A stretch of 8,701 nt of DNA from SIG440 sp045648175 (GTDB taxonomy: Bacteria; Bacillota; Clostridia; Monoglobales; Monoglobaceae): contig JAZRNN010000079.1 in the NCBI GenBank assembly GCA_045648175.1, forward strand, positions 1 to 8,701, written 5' to 3'. The first letter of the stretch is position 1. Each line of letters opens with the position of its first letter. Below are positions 5,347 through 8,701 of the stretch, in pieces. The notes under the pieces were generated by a model. It had not been told where the DNA came from, did not search any database, and worked only from the letters and a program-made list of their open reading frames with translations. The translations under genes were made by a program, and so were the position numbers.

Positions 5347-5646
5347 ATGGTTGAAGTTATTAACAAGTATGAAACATTGTTTGTCCTTGATGCATCTAAG
5401 GGCGAAGAAGAAACTACTGCATTGGTTGATAAGTTCAAGTCATTGATTGAGGCTAACGGTACAATTGAAAGCGTTGACGAGTGGGGACGCAGAAGATTGG
5501 CTTATCCTATCAATGATATGGCTGAAGGCTATTATGTTTTGGTTAACTTCTCTGCAAAGGCTGATTTCCCGGCAGAATTAGAACGTGTATTCGGTATCAC
5601 AGACGGAGTTCTCAGAAACATTATCATCAAAAAAGACGAGAAATAA
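5347..5646 (+). CDS. rpsF: 30S ribosomal protein S6
   Basis: A 99-residue protein of the small-subunit platform that binds 16S rRNA together with S18. The hallmarks are YETLFVLD at the start, DEWGRRRLAYPIND in the middle (the WG-R-LAYPI signature), GYYVLVNF, and RVFGITDGVLRNIIIK near the end. Length is typical. ATG at 5347 follows AAGGAGGTGA by six bases. First gene of the operon with ssb 37 bases downstream and then rpsR; its partner S18 being in the same operon fits coordinated synthesis. Leucine codons are mostly TTG, unlike the CTT-rich rubrerythrin gene. Confidence 0.98.
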   Translation: MVEVINKYETLFVLDASKGEEETTALVDKFKSLIEANGTIESVDEWGRRRLAYPINDMAEGYYVLVNFSAKADFPAELERVFGITDGVLRNIIIKKDEK

Positions 5647-5683
5647 TTGTGCGTGATTTTTTGCACAGAAAGCGAGATTGCTT

Positions 5684-6121
5684 ATGATTAACAAAGCGAT
5701 TTTGATGGGCAGACTTACCCGTGACCCCGAGCTTAGGCACACAGGCTCAGGCACACCCGTTTGCAGTTTTTCAATTGCAATCGACAACGGCTACGGCGAA
5801 AACCGTCAGACAGATTTCATCAACTGTGTTGCATGGAACAAAACTGCCGAATTTGTTGAAAAATATTTCACAAAGGGCAGAATGATTATTGTTGACGGCC
5901 GTATTTCAACCCGTACATGGGAAGGTCAGGACGGAAAGAAAAACTATGTTACCGAGGTTGTAGCAAATCAGGTTTCTTTCGGTGAATCAAAGAAAAACGC
6001 TGAAGAGGGCGGTTATTCTGCACCTGCACGCGGCGGATTTGATGCAAGTATCCCTGAAATGCCCGCAGACACAGAGGACGATTTTGTCGCTCTGGAAACT
6101 AATGATGATTTGCCGTTTTAA
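5684..6121 (+). CDS. ssb: Single-stranded DNA-binding protein
   Basis: A 145-residue protein that coats single-stranded DNA in replication, recombination and repair and recruits partners by its acidic tail. Residues 1-105 form the OB fold: MINKAILMGRLTRDPELRHT, FSIAIDN, DFINCVAWNKTAEF, KGRMIIVDGRISTRTWE and YVTEVVANQVSF. A glycine- and acid-rich linker follows, ending in NDDLPF, the conserved tip. I chose the ATG at 5684 over an in-frame TTG at 5678 because homologues begin at that position and GAG at 5674-5676 lies seven bases before it. The ribosome site is weak, so translation may be coupled to rpsF through the short spacer, which holds a small hairpin. Confidence 0.97.
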   Translation: MINKAILMGRLTRDPELRHTGSGTPVCSFSIAIDNGYGENRQTDFINCVAWNKTAEFVEKYFTKGRMIIVDGRISTRTWEGQDGKKNYVTEVVANQVSFGESKKNAEEGGYSAPARGGFDASIPEMPADTEDDFVALETNDDLPF

Positions 6122-6163
6122 CACGGCTAACCTTTTAAATTGAAAAGATAGGAGGAAAGACCA

Positions 6164-6412
6164 ATGCCTGAAAAGGAAAGAAACGATAAAATGAGAACAA
6201 GAAGACCCAAGAGAAAAGCTTGTGCTTTTTGCGTTGATAAAGTAGAATTTATCGATTATAAGGATGTTGCAAAGCTAAGACGCTACGTTACAGAAAGAGC
6301 TAAGATTCTTCCCAGAAGAATCAGCGGATGCTGTGCAAAGCACCAGAGAGAGCTTACTGTTGCAATTAAGAGAGCTAGATATATGGCACTTCTGCCCTAT
6401 TCTGCTGACTAA
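6164..6412 (+). CDS. rpsR: 30S ribosomal protein S18, zinc-type
   Basis: An 82-residue basic protein that binds 16S rRNA next to S6. The core RRYVTERAKILPRRISGCCAKHQ and the tail AIKRARYMALLPY are diagnostic. C20-x2-C23 together with C56, C57 and nearby H60 mark the cysteine-containing form of S18 that can bind zinc, as opposed to the cysteine-free paralogue that some bacteria switch to under zinc shortage. ATG at 6164 follows AGGAGG by nine bases. It is the last gene of the operon; rplI does not follow, and a strong terminator lies 21 bases after the stop. Confidence 0.98.
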   Translation: MPEKERNDKMRTRRPKRKACAFCVDKVEFIDYKDVAKLRRYVTERAKILPRRISGCCAKHQRELTVAIKRARYMALLPYSAD

Positions 6413-6433
6413 ACATAACATAGCTTATAAATT

Positions 6434-6466
6434 AAGGCTGATGTACAAAAGTACATCAGCCTTTTT
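6434..6466 (+). terminator. Terminator of the rpsF-ssb-rpsR operon
   Basis: AAGGCTGATGTAC (6434-6446) pairs perfectly with GTACATCAGCCTT (6451-6463) over an AAAA loop, ending in TTTTT. On the minus strand the tail is only TTAATTTA, so it should stop the convergent peptidase transcript less well. Confidence 0.93.
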
Positions 6467-6470
6467 GTTT

Positions 6471-7733
6471 TTAAAACTCCAATATGCTCATAAGTTCGTC
6501 TTCGGTATCTTTTATATTACCCAAAAGTGCAAGGGTCATCTTGCTGCTGTCAAACACATTGTCAATCACCTCAGCAACACCATCTGTACTTACTTGGTCA
6601 ATGCGTTTTAACACATCATCAATATTTTTGGCTTCGTTTTCAAAGAGCATAGACTTTCCGTAATGGCTCATCCTTGCCGAAAGTCCTTCGTTGCCCATTA
6701 CCGCCGCCGCTTTCAGCTGAGTTTTTGCGGTTTCAACCTCTTCTTTTGTCAACTTGTCCTTTTTCAAAATCTTAATTTCACTTACAATTATCTCAAGAGC
6801 TTGTTTAAGTTCTTCAGGGTTAAGCCCTGCATAAATTGCCAGCGAACCGTTTTTTTGATAAGAGTCGGTATAGGAATAAACTGAATATGCAAGGCCGCTT
6901 TCCTCTCTCACCTTCTGAAAAAGACGTGAACTCATATTTCCGCCAAACAAAGCATTTACCACCGCTAAATCATAATTTCTGCGGTGCTGACGCGAATACC
7001 CTTCAAAACCAATACAGAGTTGGCATTGCTCGATATCCTTTTTCACAATTTCCGCATTTCTTGTATGTGTCAGTTTTTTCTGCGGCTGACGTATTATATT
7101 CCGTCTTTCAATTTCGCCGAACCTTTCTTCCAGCATCTCAAGTGCTGATTTTTCGTCAAAATTCCCCACAACCGAAATCACAATATTATCGGCAATGTAC
7201 CGCTCGTTATAATAATTAAGAATACGACTCTTATCTATGTCCTTAAGCGTTTTTGCTGTTCCTGCAATAGGAAATCCCAAAGGCTCGTCCTTCCACATTG
7301 TTCGGCACAGGATATCGTAAATTAAATCTTCAGGGTCATCTTCGCTCATATTGATTTCTTCCATAATAACCTTGCGCTCGATTTCAATATTTTCATCGGT
7401 GAAGGTGGAATTTTTAATCATATCCGCAAGAATTTCAAAAGCCATTCCTAAATGTTCGGTTAAAGTTCGGGTGTAATAACACGTATAATCGTGGGCTGTC
7501 ACCGCATTAAGGTGTCCGCCCACCGCATCCATATATTCCGCTATCTCCCTGGCAGAACGTAAGGTTGTCCCTTTAAACAGCATATGCTCGATAAAATGTG
7601 AAACACCATTGTTTTTTAAATTTTCCATCGACGAGCCGGCATAAATCCACACACCGGCAGAAACCGACTTAACATAATCAGTGCTTTCTGTCACAACGGG
7701 AATTCCGTTGCTTAATTTACATACCTTGTGCAA
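6471..7733 (-). CDS. M16-family zinc metallopeptidase
   Basis: A 420-residue protein of the pitrilysin/insulinase clan, close to the Bacillus YmxG (mitochondrial processing peptidase-like) type. The inverted zinc motif H46-F-I-E49-H50 is intact, and the distal E119 and E126 in IERKVIMEEI sit 69 and 76 residues after H50, as in processing peptidase beta subunits. The C-terminal M16 domain has GGNMSSRLFQKVREESGLAYS (the S-R-L-F and R-E-x-x-G-L-A-Y signature). It has no signal peptide, so it is likely cytoplasmic. I chose TTG at 7733-7731, eight bases after AGGAGG (minus strand, 7747-7742). A GTG at 7742 would use the last base of that ribosome site and add only three residues. Active-site residues are complete, so it should be catalytically competent. 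Confidence 0.9.
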   Translation of the reverse strand: MHKVCKLSNGIPVVTESTDYVKSVSAGVWIYAGSSMENLKNNGVSHFIEHMLFKGTTLRSAREIAEYMDAVGGHLNAVTAHDYTCYYTRTLTEHLGMAFEILADMIKNSTFTDENIEIERKVIMEEINMSEDDPEDLIYDILCRTMWKDEPLGFPIAGTAKTLKDIDKSRILNYYNERYIADNIVISVVGNFDEKSALEMLEERFGEIERRNIIRQPQKKLTHTRNAEIVKKDIEQCQLCIGFEGYSRQHRRNYDLAVVNALFGGNMSSRLFQKVREESGLAYSVYSYTDSYQKNGSLAIYAGLNPEELKQALEIIVSEIKILKKDKLTKEEVETAKTQLKAAAVMGNEGLSARMSHYGKSMLFENEAKNIDDVLKRIDQVSTDGVAEVIDNVFDSSKMTLALLGNIKDTEDELMSILEF

Positions 7734-7779
7734 TCTTGCCACCTCCTTTTTAGACTTTTGTCAAGTCGGGAGAACAGTG

Positions 7780-7798
7780 AATAATAGGACCTACTATT
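7780..7798. repeat. 19-bp dyad in the peptidase leader, operator-like
   Basis: AATAATAGG, a central A, then CCTACTATT form arms of nine bases with a single mismatch. It lies about 38 bases upstream of the peptidase ribosome site. It may be a repressor site or an RNA hairpin; a longer pairing GTCGGG (7765-7770) with CCCGAC (7859-7864) would enclose it in the leader. Confidence 0.3.
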
Positions 7799-7890
7799 TT
7801 TCTCTGTTTTTTCTGTATCACTTTTCATCAGAACCCGCAGGAATATCAGATTTTCCTACCCGACATGCAAATATTTATTATCGACAAACT

Positions 7891-7896
7891 ATTATA
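7891..7896 (-). promoter_or_regulatory. Possible -10 element upstream of the M16 peptidase
   Basis: A perfect TATAAT is read on the minus strand just after the RhuM stop codon. No good -35 lies 16-18 bases upstream (AATTCA at 17). It would give a leader of about 150 bases containing several dyads. Another candidate is TTGCAT-17-GATATT further downstream; I cannot decide between them. Confidence 0.25.
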
Positions 7897-7901
7897 TTAA
7901 A

Positions 7902-8701
7902 TTATTCTTCACTTGAATTTTGAGTCAGCATTTTAAACGCCTTGTCAAAGTCACTTTCTAACTGTCTCATTTCTCTTTCGCGATAAATTTCAAATTCTTT
8001 TTCCGCTTTTTCTATTGCCTGCTTATGTGATATGTTTCCTTTTCCCTCAAGCAATTTTCTTTTATTCGAAATTATCTGATTATCCAGTGCATCTATCCAA
8101 TCCTGCATAGACATCGGGATTTGTTCCAATGCTTGAAACTCAGCAAAATCAAGAAATTGTGATACAAGTAAATTCAGTCTCTGTAACTCTATTTCAGAAA
8201 GATAATTCTTTGCAATTTTAACATCATCCTTTGTTATATAATTGCCCTTAAAATTAGTCATTCCTACCATGGGTTTTTCGTTATCAACTCGTTCATAAAT
8301 AACCTCTGCAGCCGTATGTTCGTGAACTGCAAAATGTAATTTGTTCTGAACAGTAGCAAAAAATGCTTTTGTTAAATCCGAACGGGGATCATAGTCAGTA
8401 GCTGTAGCGTAAATATCTGTAACCTGCTGATAAAAATTTCTTTCTGATGAACGAATATCACGAATACGCTGTAATAATTCTCTGAAATATCTGTTTCCGC
8501 CTTGCTTTAAACGTTCATCATCCATCGCAAACCCTTTTTGCATATATTCGTGTAATCTTTCAGTTGCCCATCTTCTGAACCTGGTTGCAACCTGAGATTG
8601 AACTCTATAACCAAGTGCAATAATCATATCAAGATTATAGTGAGCAGTGTTGTAATTTTTACCATCAGAAGCAGTTGTTCGGAATTTCCGAACAACTGAA
8701 A
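7902..8701 (-). CDS. RhuM-family protein, N-terminus cut by window edge
   Basis: The frame stays open from the stop at 7902 to the window end, giving 265 visible residues; an in-frame ATG at 8627 is internal because the conserved core already begins upstream of it (SVVRKFRTTASDGKNY, then YNLDMIIALGYRV). Next come TRFRRWATERLHEYMQKGF and MDDERLKQGG, the signature of the RhuM (virulence protein) family. RhuM genes are common on genomic islands, prophages and beside restriction or toxin modules; their biochemical role is not established. The first half is the KilA-N/Fic-like associated core, the rest is helical and charged, with a long coiled-coil-like end (EKAEKEFEIYREREMRQLE). No membrane segment. 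Roughly 60-80 N-terminal residues are probably outside the window. A palindrome lies in its coding region. Confidence 0.88.
   Translation of the reverse strand, partial: SVVRKFRTTASDGKNYNTAHYNLDMIIALGYRVQSQVATRFRRWATERLHEYMQKGFAMDDERLKQGGNRYFRELLQRIRDIRSSERNFYQQVTDIYATATDYDPRSDLTKAFFATVQNKLHFAVHEHTAAEVIYERVDNEKPMVGMTNFKGNYITKDDVKIAKNYLSEIELQRLNLLVSQFLDFAEFQALEQIPMSMQDWIDALDNQIISNKRKLLEGKGNISHKQAIEKAEKEFEIYREREMRQLESDFDKAFKMLTQNSSEE
8672..8698. repeat. Perfect 27-bp palindrome inside the RhuM gene
   Basis: CAGTTGTTCGGAA (8672-8684), a central T, then TTCCGAACAACTG (8686-8698): 13-bp arms without mismatch. On the minus strand it encodes the residues SVVRKFRTT of the conserved RhuM core. A dyad this long inside coding sequence is unlikely by chance; it could be a protein-binding site, a recombination target, or an mRNA hairpin. 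Confidence 0.85.

Noticed and set aside
8625..8627. ATG as start of the RhuM gene
   Set aside because: The same frame continues upstream to the window edge with conserved RhuM residues, so the gene is merely cut by the window.
1..8701. CRISPR array, integrase or transposase gene, prophage module
   Set aside because: No regularly spaced repeats and no recombinase or phage structural gene could be found in any frame.

Overview
The window looks like a chromosomal segment of an anaerobic, spore-forming member of the Clostridia (Firmicutes). The supporting signs are a pyruvate phosphate dikinase tail, a rubrerythrin, SpoIID, a SpoVB-like flippase, the rpsF-ssb-rpsR operon, strong AGGAGG ribosome binding sites, A/T-rich promoters and many T-tailed hairpin terminators. 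I cannot name the species.

Layout. Bases 1-130 hold the last 42 codons of ppdK (+). Its terminator (145-223) carries a 44-bp palindrome, resembling IS3-family ends, inserted exactly in the loop. Bases 224-1015 are an unusual, almost gene-free stretch. It contains a promoter (233-261), a 161-nt long-range inverted structure starting at the predicted transcription start (268-428), a terminator with a mutually exclusive alternative hairpin (426-482), a 44-aa small ORF that seems to begin with ATT (503-637), and then a series of hairpins. A tRNA-Ala(UGC) with its own promoter and terminator (1016-1187) and a rubrerythrin gene (1263-1805) follow. A bidirectional terminator separates rubrerythrin from three minus-strand genes. 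In their direction of transcription these are spoIID (5170-4211), a cytidylate-kinase-like gene (4155-3526) and a MOP-superfamily flippase (3472-1943).

A perfect-consensus promoter (TTGACA-17-TATAAT, 5250-5278) divergent from spoIID drives rpsF, ssb and rpsR (5347-6412), ending in a strong terminator at 6434-6466. Convergent to it is an M16 zinc peptidase (7733-6471). Upstream of that lies a RhuM-family gene (8701-7902) that runs off the window edge and contains a perfect 27-bp palindrome.

How they fit together. rpsF-ssb-rpsR is the usual translation/replication operon, and its leader can fold into a structure compatible with S6:S18 feedback. SpoIID (peptidoglycan lytic transglycosylase) and the SpoVB-like flippase both point to envelope or spore-cortex work, with the kinase-like gene between them of unknown role. 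RhuM is an accessory gene. The most novel part is the leader-like RNA and small ORF at 233-637; the ppdK terminator insertion, the flippase terminator that carries its own Shine-Dalgarno, and the RhuM palindrome are also worth checking. All structural claims come from reading the sequence by eye; no folding or database search was run.
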